Positions 1-5,212 of a stretch of DNA of 5,381 bases are shown here, in pieces. Source of the stretch: Pseudomonadota bacterium (GTDB lineage Bacteria > Pseudomonadota > Alphaproteobacteria > Rhodospirillales > Magnetospirillaceae); contig JAEZFE010000084.1 in NCBI GenBank assembly GCA_023437865.1, positions 1-5,381 on the forward strand, read 5' to 3'. Under the pieces are notes generated by a model that was not told where the DNA came from, made no database searches, and saw only the letters and a list, made by a program, of their open reading frames with translations. Every line of letters starts with the position of its first letter. Position 1 is the stretch's first letter. The translations under genes and the position numbers were made by a program.

Positions 1-42
1 GCTGCAGGATTACTGACGAAGCCCTCGCTTGGCGTGGCTCCG

Positions 43-59
43 GGCCGGCATAGTCGGCC
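43..59. repeat. Short hairpin just past the mobB stop
   Basis: GGCCG at 43-47 pairs with CGGCC at 55-59. A G-T wobble and a C-G pair extend the stem to about 7 pairs around a 3-base loop. It lies 11 bases beyond the mobB stop codon, so it could slow or end mobB transcription, or that of a rightward gene ending at the left edge. No run of T follows on either strand, so it is not a textbook intrinsic terminator. In a GC-rich genome a stem this short can arise by chance. Confidence 0.25.
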
Positions 60-69
60 GCCCCCTTGT

Positions 70-558
70 TCAGGCCCTATAGGACAGGATGAAATCGGCG
101 ATGGCCTCGACATCGCCGCGGGCAAAAGCCGGGCGGCCATGCGGATCGCAAGCGGCATCATCGGTGGCGATCGCCACCACCGACGGATGCTCGGGCGCCA
201 GCATGGGTTTTCCAAGACCCGGGTCCCACACTTCCAGCTTAGGGTGGGCGCCGAACTTGAAGCCCTCGACCAGCAGCAAATCGATGCCGTGCAGTCTGCT
301 GTCCACGTCGCCGAGCACCAGTTCGCCTCCGCCCTGAAGTTCGTGCACAAGGGCACAGCGAAGCGGCGACGCCACCATCACCTCTACCGCGCCTGCCTCA
401 GCCAAGGCACGTGTCTCCGGCGTACCGATGGCCGGAACGTGATGGGTGTGCTTGATCGTCGCAACCTCGACGCCCCGCCGCACCAGCACGGGGACGAGGC
501 GGACCAGCAGTGTTGTTTTGCCGCTGCCGCTCCAGCCGGCGATGCCGAAGGTCTTCAT
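70..558 (-). CDS. mobB: Molybdopterin-guanine dinucleotide biosynthesis adaptor MobB
   Basis: MobB is a cytoplasmic GTP-binding P-loop protein. It assists MobA in attaching GMP to molybdopterin, giving the bis-MGD cofactor of DMSO-reductase-type molybdoenzymes. The 162-residue reading has a Walker A loop GWSGSGKT at residues 8-15, the family motif IKHTHH at 35-40, and the hydrophobic strand LLLVEGFK at 94-101, where Glu-98 lies in the conserved VEG(F/Y)K segment. The length is close to the usual size of about 165-175 residues. The frame stays open upstream, but I chose the ATG at 558 because family members begin a few residues before the P-loop and the 59 extra residues are low-complexity and overlap the divergent permease gene. 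No strong Shine-Dalgarno is visible before it. It is divergent from the MFS gene with 68 bases between starts. Partner genes such as mobA or moeA are not in the window and may lie beyond the left edge. Confidence 0.93.
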   Translation of the reverse strand: MKTFGIAGWSGSGKTTLLVRLVPVLVRRGVEVATIKHTHHVPAIGTPETRALAEAGAVEVMVASPLRCALVHELQGGGELVLGDVDSRLHGIDLLLVEGFKFGAHPKLEVWDPGLGKPMLAPEHPSVVAIATDDAACDPHGRPAFARGDVEAIADFILSYRA

Positions 559-626
559 GGCGCGCACGGTAGACAATGGCAAGGGGATGGCGCAAGAGTG
601 AGCCCGAAATGTGCCTGGATGGCCGG

Positions 627-1841
627 ATGACTTCCCCTCCCCTCTCCCGTACCGCCCTTCTTTTTCTCGTGGTCGAGAGCACCGCCGTGCAGACGCTGGT
701 GTCGCTGGCCATGCTGGCCTTGCCGGCCATTGCACCCAAGCTGACTGCGGAGCTCGGATTGCCGTCGTCGCTGGTGGGGTTTCAGATCAGCCTGGCCTAT
801 GGCGGCGCCATGTGCACGTCTCTGGTGGCTGGATCACTGGTGCGGCGGTGGGGCGCTTTGCGGACCAGCCAGGTCGCCCTGGCCGCCGCCGCGTTGGGCC
901 TCGCGGGGATGACGGCCGGCTGGCTGCCGGTGATGGCGCTGGCCTCGGTGGTGCTGGGCTTCGGCTACGGCATGGTCAATCCGGCGGCATCGCACCTGCT
1001 GATGAAGGCCACCGGGCCGGCCCACCGTAACCTGATATTTTCCATCAAGCAGAGCGGCGTTCCGGTCGGCGGCACCCTGGCCGGGCTCACCCTGCCGCCG
1101 GTAGCGCTCGCCTTCGGCTGGGAATGGGCGCTGATGGCGGTTGCCGCCGTCGCCGTGGCGCTGGCACTGGCGCTGCAACCGGCCCGCGCTGGCTGGGATG
1201 CCGACCGCGAGCCGGCGGCGCGCCTGCGTGGCAGTCCTCTGGCCGGACTAGGGCTGATCTGGAAAAGCCCCACATTGCGGGCACTGTCCCTGACCGGCTT
1301 TGCCTTCGCAGCCGTGCAATTGTCACTCTCCACTTTTGCCGTGACCATGCTGGTGGCCGATCTGGACTGGCCCCTGGTGCAGGCCGGAATGCTGCTCTCG
1401 GCTCTGCAGGTGGCGGGCGTGCTGGGCCGCGTCGCCGCTGGGTTGGCCGCCGACCGCTGGTTCGGCGGCACCGGCACATTGATCGGCCTCGGTCTCCTCA
1501 CCGGCGGGTGCTCCCTGGCCGCCGGATTGCTGGGGGCGGGCTCGCCGGCCATGCTGGCCTTCATGGTGATGGTACCGTTCGGCGCCGCCGCGTTGGGGTG
1601 GAACGGGGTCTATCTGGCGGAAATCGCCCATGCGGCGGTGGAGCCGGCGCAGATCCCCCGCATCACGGGCGCTTCGCTGTTCTTCACCTATGGCGGCGTC
1701 TTGGCCGGCCCCAGCGCCTTCGCCGCTCTGCACGGGGTGACAGGCAGTTATACCGCCACTTATGCGCTCTCCGCCCTCCCCGCCTTCATCGGCGCCGCCA
1801 TGCTGTGGATGACAAGGCGGCGCAGCCGACACCAAGCCTGA
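627..1841 (+). CDS. Major facilitator superfamily (MFS) permease
   Basis: This 404-residue inner-membrane transporter has about twelve hydrophobic helices in two halves, split by a polar central loop near residues 186-205 (AGWDADREPAARLRG). The MFS loop 2-3 signature is seen as GSLVRRWGALRT at 69-80, and its second-half counterpart as GRVAAGLAADRW at 267-278. Other MFS-like segments are GFGYGMVNPAASHLL at 111-125, FSIKQSGVPVGG at 138-149, and GWNGVYLAEIAHAA at 324-337, which resembles a segment common in proteobacterial uncharacterised MFS carriers. The substrate cannot be read from the sequence. I chose the ATG at 627, just before the first hydrophobic helix, with only a weak GGA at 617-619 ahead of it. 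An ATG at 609 and one at 576 are in frame and would add 6 or 17 polar residues. The C-terminus is basic (TRRRSRHQA), as expected for a cytoplasmic tail. It is divergent from mobB, and nothing ties it to molybdate transport, which normally uses an ABC system. Confidence 0.92.
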   Translation: MTSPPLSRTALLFLVVESTAVQTLVSLAMLALPAIAPKLTAELGLPSSLVGFQISLAYGGAMCTSLVAGSLVRRWGALRTSQVALAAAALGLAGMTAGWLPVMALASVVLGFGYGMVNPAASHLLMKATGPAHRNLIFSIKQSGVPVGGTLAGLTLPPVALAFGWEWALMAVAAVAVALALALQPARAGWDADREPAARLRGSPLAGLGLIWKSPTLRALSLTGFAFAAVQLSLSTFAVTMLVADLDWPLVQAGMLLSALQVAGVLGRVAAGLAADRWFGGTGTLIGLGLLTGGCSLAAGLLGAGSPAMLAFMVMVPFGAAALGWNGVYLAEIAHAAVEPAQIPRITGASLFFTYGGVLAGPSAFAALHGVTGSYTATYALSALPAFIGAAMLWMTRRRSRHQA

Positions 1842-1886
1842 GCCCAGCGCGGGAGTGGGAAGCAACGGGCATAGAACAAGCGCCCA

Positions 1887-1929
1887 CGTGCATGCGAATG
1901 TCAGCAACCCAATATACGCAGCATGCACG
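1887..1929 (+). repeat. 9-base inverted repeat enclosing a start codon
   Basis: CGTGCATGC at 1887-1895 is the exact reverse complement of GCATGCACG at 1921-1929, with 25 bases between. The right arm contains the ATG (1923-1925) of the HIG1-like gene. In mRNA this could fold into a stem that hides the start codon. As DNA, each arm contains the palindrome GCATGC, and a CACGTG palindrome overlaps the left arm at 1885-1890, so a protein-binding site is also possible. Because six of the nine bases in each arm are self-palindromic, the match is less surprising than nine independent bases. The gap between the MFS gene and this gene shows no clear promoter or Shine-Dalgarno. Confidence 0.5.
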
Positions 1930-2126
1930 CGATCCAAATCCTGCTGATCGTTTCCATGGCGGCGGTAGTGGCCGTTCTGCTGACCGGCATTGCCGGCTTC
2001 GCCAAGGGCGGCCCCTGGTATGAACGCAATGCCAACCGTCTGATGAACCTCCGCGTTGTATTGCAATTGGCGGCAGTAATCGCCCTTGCACTCGTTATCT
2101 GGCTGTCGCGCAGCCCCCCAAGCTGA
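1923..2126 (+). CDS. HIG1-like twin-transmembrane protein
   Basis: This 67-residue membrane protein has two hydrophobic helices, about residues 4-26 and 45-62. They are joined by a short polar loop with GGPWYERNANRLMNLR, followed by VVLQ. The pattern (small hydrophobic helix, GG, aromatic residue, N-x-LM-x-x-R-x-x-x-Q, second helix) resembles bacterial twin-transmembrane proteins of the HIG1 (hypoxia-induced gene 1) domain family. The R-x-x-x-Q core is Arg-44 and Gln-48. In mitochondria HIG1 proteins (Rcf1/Rcf2) bind and tune cytochrome c oxidase; bacterial members are small, alphaproteobacteria-rich and mostly untested. I infer, and do not see, a role near the respiratory chain. The start ATG has no recognisable Shine-Dalgarno and lies inside an inverted-repeat arm. 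The gene follows the MFS gene by 81 bases and precedes the GGDEF regulator by 34, so co-transcription with the latter is plausible. Confidence 0.8.
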   Translation: MHAIQILLIVSMAAVVAVLLTGIAGFAKGGPWYERNANRLMNLRVVLQLAAVIALALVIWLSRSPPS

Positions 2127-2134
2127 GCTATTCT

Positions 2135-2158
2135 CCGGCCGCCTTTTGTGCGGAACGG
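2135..2158 (+). promoter_or_regulatory. Possible stem-loop over the ribosome binding site of the GGDEF gene
   Basis: CCG (2135-2137) and CCGC (2139-2142) can pair with GCGG (2150-2153) and CGG (2156-2158), giving a 7-pair stem with a small internal loop and a 7-base hairpin loop CTTTTGT. The best Shine-Dalgarno for the next gene, GGAA at 2152-2155, lies inside the right arm, five bases before the ATG at 2161. A folded mRNA would partly hide it. This could mean low or regulated translation, or coupling to ribosomes leaving the HIG1-like gene. It is an inference from base pairing only. Confidence 0.25.
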
Positions 2159-2160
2159 CA

Positions 2161-3420
2161 ATGACTCGGACGACAAGCATTCTTCTGGTGGAGGACTCGC
2201 GGAGCTTCGCGACCATGGCAGCCCATGCGCTGGGGACCCGCTTGGGGATGCCGGTGACGGTCGCCTCCTCACTGGCCGAGGCCGGCCGCTATCTGGATGC
2301 GGCAGGGAGCGAGCGGGTCCACGTGGTCACCGGCCTGTCGCTGAGCGACGGCCACGAGACTGAGGTGGTGCGTTTCTTCGCTGAACGCGGCCATCCGCCC
2401 ATCGTCGTCACCGGCATGTTCGACGAGGCTCTGCGCGAGCGTGTGCTGGCTATGCCGGTCGTCGATTACGTCCTCAAAGACACCCCTCATTGCCTTGACA
2501 CCCTGGTGTCGCTGGTGAACCGGCTGGAGCGCAATCGCACCATCACCACGTTGGTCGTGGATGATTCCAAGACGGCCCGCCAGCATCTGGCCATGCTGCT
2601 GAAGCTTGCCCGCCACCACGTATTGGAGGCTGCCAACGGCGCTGAAGGGCTGGCGCTGATCAATGCCCACCCGGACATCCGACTGGTGCTGACCGACTTT
2701 GACATGCCGCAGATGGACGGCATCGAATTGACACGGCGCATCCGCCTGATACGGCCGCGCGAGGAACTGGCCATCATTGGCCTGTCGGGATCCAACAGTT
2801 CGTCCAACAAAGGGTCAGTTTCAGCGCGCTTCATCAAGAACGGCGCCAACGACTTCCTGGCCAAGCCCTATGAACGCGAGGAGCTGGACTGCCGCATCCA
2901 GCAGAACCTGGATGCGCAGGACGCCTTCGCCCGGCTGCGCGACATCGCGACCAAGGATTATCTGACTGGCCTATACAACCGGCGCCACTTCTTTGAAAAG
3001 GCCTCCGCGCTCTTCTCGCACGCCAAGCGGCCAATGGCGGCGATGATGGACATCGATTTCTTCAAGGGGATCAACGATACCTACGGCCACGAGGCCGGCG
3101 ACGCGGTGCTGAAGCAGGTCGCGGCGGCCCTGGCCGAAGCGATGCGCACCGACATACTGCTGGCACGCTTCGGCGGCGAGGAATTCTGCCTCATGTCGAA
3201 CATGGACCACGGTGCCGCCCAGGCCTTCTTCGAACGGCTTCGCGCCGTCATCGCCGGACTGGTCATCCGCCACGGCGGCACCGAAATCCGCACCACCGCC
3301 AGCTTCGGCGTGGCGTGGGGGCCGGCTGACACCCTGGATGCCCTTTTGGCCCGCGCCGACGAAGCGCTGTACCGGGCCAAGGCCGCCGGACGCAACAGGG
3401 TTGAACTGGCCACGAGCTGA
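2161..3420 (+). CDS. Response regulator diguanylate cyclase, REC-REC-GGDEF
   Basis: This 419-residue cytoplasmic protein is predicted to make cyclic di-GMP from two GTP under phosphorylation control. Receiver 1 (about 6-122) keeps the acidic pair Glu-11/Asp-12, Thr-84 and Lys-106. The phospho-acceptor position in VVTGLSLSDG is Gly-58 instead of Asp, so it probably cannot be phosphorylated. Receiver 2 (about 128-250) is complete: Asp-134/Asp-135, acceptor Asp-179 in LTDFDMPQMDG, Ser-209 and Lys-235 in FLAKP. The GGDEF domain (about 262-417) has DYLTGLYNRR at 267-275, metal-site Asp-297 in MDIDFFK, and the active-site loop RFGGEEF at 336-342. The product-inhibition site should read RxxD starting nine residues before GGEEF; here it is R-T-D-I (329-332), so the Asp is missing. 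The ATG at 2161 directly precedes the first receiver strand, with GGAA at 2152-2155. An in-frame ATG at 2086 would overlap the previous gene and add 25 unlikely residues. The cognate kinase is not visible. Confidence 0.95.
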   Translation: MTRTTSILLVEDSRSFATMAAHALGTRLGMPVTVASSLAEAGRYLDAAGSERVHVVTGLSLSDGHETEVVRFFAERGHPPIVVTGMFDEALRERVLAMPVVDYVLKDTPHCLDTLVSLVNRLERNRTITTLVVDDSKTARQHLAMLLKLARHHVLEAANGAEGLALINAHPDIRLVLTDFDMPQMDGIELTRRIRLIRPREELAIIGLSGSNSSSNKGSVSARFIKNGANDFLAKPYEREELDCRIQQNLDAQDAFARLRDIATKDYLTGLYNRRHFFEKASALFSHAKRPMAAMMDIDFFKGINDTYGHEAGDAVLKQVAAALAEAMRTDILLARFGGEEFCLMSNMDHGAAQAFFERLRAVIAGLVIRHGGTEIRTTASFGVAWGPADTLDALLARADEALYRAKAAGRNRVELATS

Positions 3421-3456
3421 CATGGCGTCGCGAACACCCGCCCCAGTTTCGCCATG
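3421..3456. repeat. 7-base inverted repeat after the GGDEF gene
   Basis: CATGGCG at 3421-3427, directly after the stop codon, is the reverse complement of CGCCATG at 3450-3456, with 22 bases between. It may be a weak transcription-ending structure or a binding site in the 113-base gap before the small 64-residue gene. No T run follows, and the long loop makes it a poor intrinsic terminator. I see no convincing promoter in the rest of this gap. Confidence 0.3.
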
Positions 3457-3523
3457 ATCGTGCCCTTGCCGCGCCCTAGTGCCGGCGCATGTTGGCGCCT
3501 TGTCCCGGCCACCGGGTTGTTTT

Positions 3524-3527
3524 GGAG
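3524..3527 (+). promoter_or_regulatory. Shine-Dalgarno deciding the start of the 64-residue gene
   Basis: GGAG lies six bases before the ATG at 3534, a good spacing. The alternative in-frame ATG at 3489 has no purine-rich stretch ahead of it, so this site favours the shorter protein. Confidence 0.6.
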
Positions 3528-3533
3528 CGTGCC

Positions 3534-3728
3534 ATGTCGTTTCCGTTGTTCGATTCCAACTACCTGCTGTGGGCCGCCGATCTGGACGCCCACCTGATGG
3601 ACCGCCACGGCAAGAGCAGCCGTTCCCTGGGCGTTGAGCCACGCCTTCTGCTCGAACGCTACTACCGGGGCGAGTCCGTCTCTTCGGCGCTTTCACTGAT
3701 CGCCGAGCGCTATGGCCTGAGCCGATAG
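3534..3728 (+). CDS. Small protein of unknown function, 64 residues
   Basis: I do not recognise this gene. It encodes a small, probably soluble protein with an aromatic, hydrophobic N-terminus (MSFPLFDSNYLLWAADLDAH, residues 1-20), a basic polar middle (DRHGKSSRS at 23-31), and a likely amphipathic helical C-terminus with LLLERYYRGE at 38-47 and LSLIAERYGLSR at 53-64. There is no transmembrane helix, signal peptide or cysteine. It looks real because its codons end mostly in G or C as in neighbouring genes and it has a well-placed GGAG before the ATG. It is also confined neatly between the GGDEF gene and the convergent DUF2383 gene, whose stop codon is only 3 bases away. It lies 113 bases after the GGDEF gene in the same direction, so it could be its own unit or a downstream partner. 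The C-terminal part has a faint helix-turn-helix feel, but it is too short to call a DNA-binding domain. Confidence 0.7.
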   Translation: MSFPLFDSNYLLWAADLDAHLMDRHGKSSRSLGVEPRLLLERYYRGESVSSALSLIAERYGLSR

Positions 3729-3748
3729 GCCTCAATGCCCTCTGAGGC
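3729..3748. terminator. Hairpin at the convergent gene ends
   Basis: GCCTCA at 3729-3734 and TGAGGC at 3743-3748 form a perfect 6-pair stem with an 8-base loop. It begins right after the rightward stop codon (3726-3728) and includes the leftward stop codon (3732-3734). Its place between two convergent genes suggests a shared, two-way transcription-slowing structure. There is no T run on either side, so terminator activity is an inference; it could depend on Rho or on collision of polymerases. Confidence 0.35.
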
Positions 3749-4178
3749 GCAGCCTGGCCGCCGCCAACTGACCCAGGGCCGCCACCACCTCGGCGTGGAA
3801 GCTGCGCACCAGAGGCACCACCTTATCGGGGAGGATACGTTCATCCACCGTAATCAGGCGATGGGCCAGGGTGGTGTCGGCGCGCTCGCATTCCTCGATC
3901 AGCGCCCTTGGACGGTCGGCCACGAATGTGGCCTTCAGCCGTGCCATCAGGCGGTGCGCCACGCCCGAGGGCGTATCACGTTCACGCGGAACGCGGCCCA
4001 TCGCCCGCACGTGGGCGTTCATTTCCGCAGCCATGGCCCGGCGCTGGCGCGACAGCGTGCCGAACAAGGCCGCCAGATCGCTCCCGCCGGCCCATTCCGC
4101 CGCCTGGGCGTAGGCTTCGGCGCTGTCGATGGCCAACTCAGCCAGCTCGTCCAGTATGATGGCCGCATCCGGTCGCAT
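3732..4178 (-). CDS. DUF2383 / PA2169-family ferritin-like four-helix protein
   Basis: This 148-residue, all-helical, cytoplasmic protein resembles the DUF2383 family (PA2169-like), which adopts a ferritin-like four-helix bundle and has no settled function. Family-like segments are the first helix ILDELAELAIDSAEAYAQAA (8-27), the ALFGTLSRQRRAMAAEMNAHV region (37-57), a linker with HRLMARLKATF (75-85), the acidic IEECERAD helix start (94-101), and the last helix SFHAEVVAALGQL (126-138). Glu-52, His-56, Glu-95, Glu-96, Glu-98, His-129 and Glu-130 could be metal ligands, but the bundle does not show the clean ExxH pairs of true ferritins, so metal binding is uncertain. The ATG at 4178 overlaps by one base the stop of the lipid kinase gene upstream, with GGAG seven bases ahead, so the two are translationally coupled. 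A GTG at 4181 is also in frame and would add one residue. Confidence 0.85.
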   Translation of the reverse strand: MRPDAAIILDELAELAIDSAEAYAQAAEWAGGSDLAALFGTLSRQRRAMAAEMNAHVRAMGRVPRERDTPSGVAHRLMARLKATFVADRPRALIEECERADTTLAHRLITVDERILPDKVVPLVRSFHAEVVAALGQLAAARLRLRGH

Positions 4179-5062
4179 CACCCATCTCCGGGCGGCGGAA
4201 CCAACACGGCCAAAGCACCTCGGCAGATGCGGAAGCGGGCCGGCGTGGATGTGGTGATTTCACCATCGGTGTTAACCGGCAGACAGGGCATGGTATCGAC
4301 CTCGAAATCCTGACCATGCCAAGTCCGTACATGATCGAGTTGGCCGTGACGCCCCAGCTTGAGGCGCGGCAACAGCGCCATGTAGGTGAGCAGGCCCACA
4401 GGTTCCAATGCGAATAGATCAAGCCGGCCGTCATCGATGCGCGCATCCTCAGCCACGGTCATACCACCGCCGAAATGCCGTCCGTTGCCCACCGCGACCT
4501 GCAAGGCCGCCAGCTTGACCTGCTCGCCGTCCGAACGGATATGCACGCCGAACGGCTTGGTACGGCGCCAGCCCATGAGCGCCCCCAATCCATAGCCAAG
4601 CCGCCCCCAACGCCGCTTGAGATCGCGGCTGAGCGCGCGGGTCACCTCCACCGACAGGCCCATGCTGGCCACGTTGACGAAGTGTTTGCCGTTGACCCAG
4701 CCCAGGTCAACGTGGCGCACATGGCCGGCTGCGATGGCCCGGGCCGCCGCCACCGGATCAGCCGGGATGCCCAAGGTGCGGGCAAGGTCGTTGGCGGTTC
4801 CCAGGGGCAGCAGGCCCAGCGGCAAGCCGCAGGCCACCATCCCCTCCAGCGCGGCGTTAAGCGTTCCGTCACCACCGCCGATGATGACCATGGTCCGGCC
4901 CCGAGCGTGCGCCTGGATCAACGATGACATCTCCCCTGCCGGCGGGCAGTCCAGCCGCTCCACCTCGATCCCCGCCCCCCGCAACAGGGCGAACACCGCG
5001 TCCAGATCCTGGGCGCCGCAACGACTGTGGGTGTTGATCAGCATCAGCGCTCGTGACGACAT
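4178..5062 (-). CDS. YegS/BmrU-type lipid kinase (diacylglycerol kinase catalytic domain)
   Basis: This enzyme is predicted to transfer phosphate from ATP to diacylglycerol or a related lipid at the inner face of the membrane. The 294-residue protein has the usual family length. The nucleotide-binding loop is GGGDGT at 62-67, preceded by strand MVII. The second family motif is LPLGTANDLAR at 85-95. The C-terminal beta-sandwich domain carries GNGRHFGGGM at 192-201, DGRLDLF at 211-217 and the closing motif NTDGE at 264-268, where Asp-266 and Glu-268 fit the conserved D-G-E. The N-terminus SRALMLINTHSRCG (3-16) replaces the more common NPxSG with NTHSRCG, a mild deviation. I chose the ATG at 5062 because the first strand begins there. 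ATGs at 5089 and 5143 are in frame but add Cys- and Trp-rich residues unlike the family and run through the divergent control region. It is the first gene of a two-gene leftward unit with the DUF2383 protein. Confidence 0.93.
   Translation of the reverse strand: MSSRALMLINTHSRCGAQDLDAVFALLRGAGIEVERLDCPPAGEMSSLIQAHARGRTMVIIGGGDGTLNAALEGMVACGLPLGLLPLGTANDLARTLGIPADPVAAARAIAAGHVRHVDLGWVNGKHFVNVASMGLSVEVTRALSRDLKRRWGRLGYGLGALMGWRRTKPFGVHIRSDGEQVKLAALQVAVGNGRHFGGGMTVAEDARIDDGRLDLFALEPVGLLTYMALLPRLKLGRHGQLDHVRTWHGQDFEVDTMPCLPVNTDGEITTSTPARFRICRGALAVLVPPPGDG
4186..4189 (-). promoter_or_regulatory. Shine-Dalgarno of the DUF2383 gene within the lipid kinase end
   Basis: On the leftward strand GGAG occurs seven bases before the ATG at 4178, inside the last codons of the lipid kinase. 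The spacing suits the ATG better than the GTG at 4181, which would be four bases away. Together with the one-base stop/start overlap it suggests coupled translation with fresh or re-starting ribosomes. Confidence 0.55.
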
Positions 5063-5085
5063 GGCAGCAAACCACCAGCAATTCA

Positions 5086-5115
5086 GCATAGGCCTTATGC
5101 GCAAAACGCATAGGC
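5086..5115. promoter_or_regulatory. Repeated GCATAGGC motifs with hairpin, possible operator
   Basis: GCATAGGC occurs at 5086-5093 and again at 5108-5115, 22 bases apart, near two turns of the DNA helix. Between them lies TTATGCG in the opposite sense: GCATA (5086-5090) mirrors TATGC (5096-5100), and TATGCG (5096-5101) mirrors CGCATA (5107-5112) around a CAAAA loop. So three half-sites of one motif sit 24-53 bases ahead of the lipid kinase start and about 100 bases ahead of the rightward gene. Such spacing fits a dimeric regulator site controlling one or both divergent genes. I do not recognise the motif as a known box. Confidence 0.4.
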
Positions 5116-5142
5116 GCCTCGCATGTTCCCGAAAGCTCGACA

Positions 5143-5170
5143 TTGCCGTCTGGGCGTGCCGTGTTAAAAC
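5143..5170 (+). promoter_or_regulatory. Candidate sigma-70 promoter of the rightmost gene
   Basis: TTGCCG at 5143-5148 and TAAAAC at 5165-5170, separated by 16 bases, resemble -35 and -10 boxes. They lie 43 bases before the GTG at 5213, in the most AT-rich part of the local sequence. Both boxes are imperfect, so this is a weak prediction. Confidence 0.3.
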
Positions 5171-5199
5171 TCAAGGCAAAACCATAAGAAGCACTCATC

Positions 5200-5206
5200 G
5201 GAGGAG
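5200..5206 (+). promoter_or_regulatory. Strong Shine-Dalgarno GGAGGAG
   Basis: GGAGGAG lies six bases before the GTG at 5213. It is the strongest ribosome binding site in the window and decides the non-ATG start of the partial rightmost gene. Confidence 0.75.
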
Positions 5207-5212
5207 ACATCC

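Noticed and set aside
1..69. Possible tail of a rightward gene, ending with LQDY and TGA at 14-16 or with TAG at 51-53
   Set aside because: Two different frames give plausible ends and fewer than 18 codons are visible, so neither can be supported. A leftward ATG at 51 gives only 13 residues before a stop and is not a gene.
34..630. 198-residue open frame on the plus strand opposite mobB
   Set aside because: It lies antisense to a clear MobB and its protein is rich in Arg, His and Gln with no family features, typical of a shadow frame in GC-rich DNA.
627..1841. MFS permease as a molybdate or nitrate transporter partner of mobB
   Set aside because: The genes are divergent and only adjacent. 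No nitrate-porter signature is seen, and molybdate uptake is normally by an ABC system.
1855..1887. GTGGG (1855-1859) pairing with CCCAC (1883-1887) as an MFS terminator
   Set aside because: Only 5 pairs with a 23-base loop and no T run; likely chance.
1124..2023. 299-residue open frame on the plus strand within the MFS gene and beyond
   Set aside because: Arg- and Gly-rich, low-complexity translation that overlaps the MFS and HIG1-like genes in another frame.
1323..2216. 297-residue open frame on the minus strand across three genes
   Set aside because: Gln-, Gly- and Arg-rich translation without recognisable motifs, opposite well-supported genes.
3489..3533. Longer start for the 64-residue protein at the ATG at 3489
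   Set aside because: No ribosome site precedes it, and the 15 added residues look unlike the rest; the ATG at 3534 has GGAG at good spacing.
2971..3735. 254-residue open frame on the minus strand opposite the GGDEF domain and the small gene
   Set aside because: It would run antisense through a conserved catalytic domain, and its sequence shows no domain. It would also start next to the convergent stop codons.
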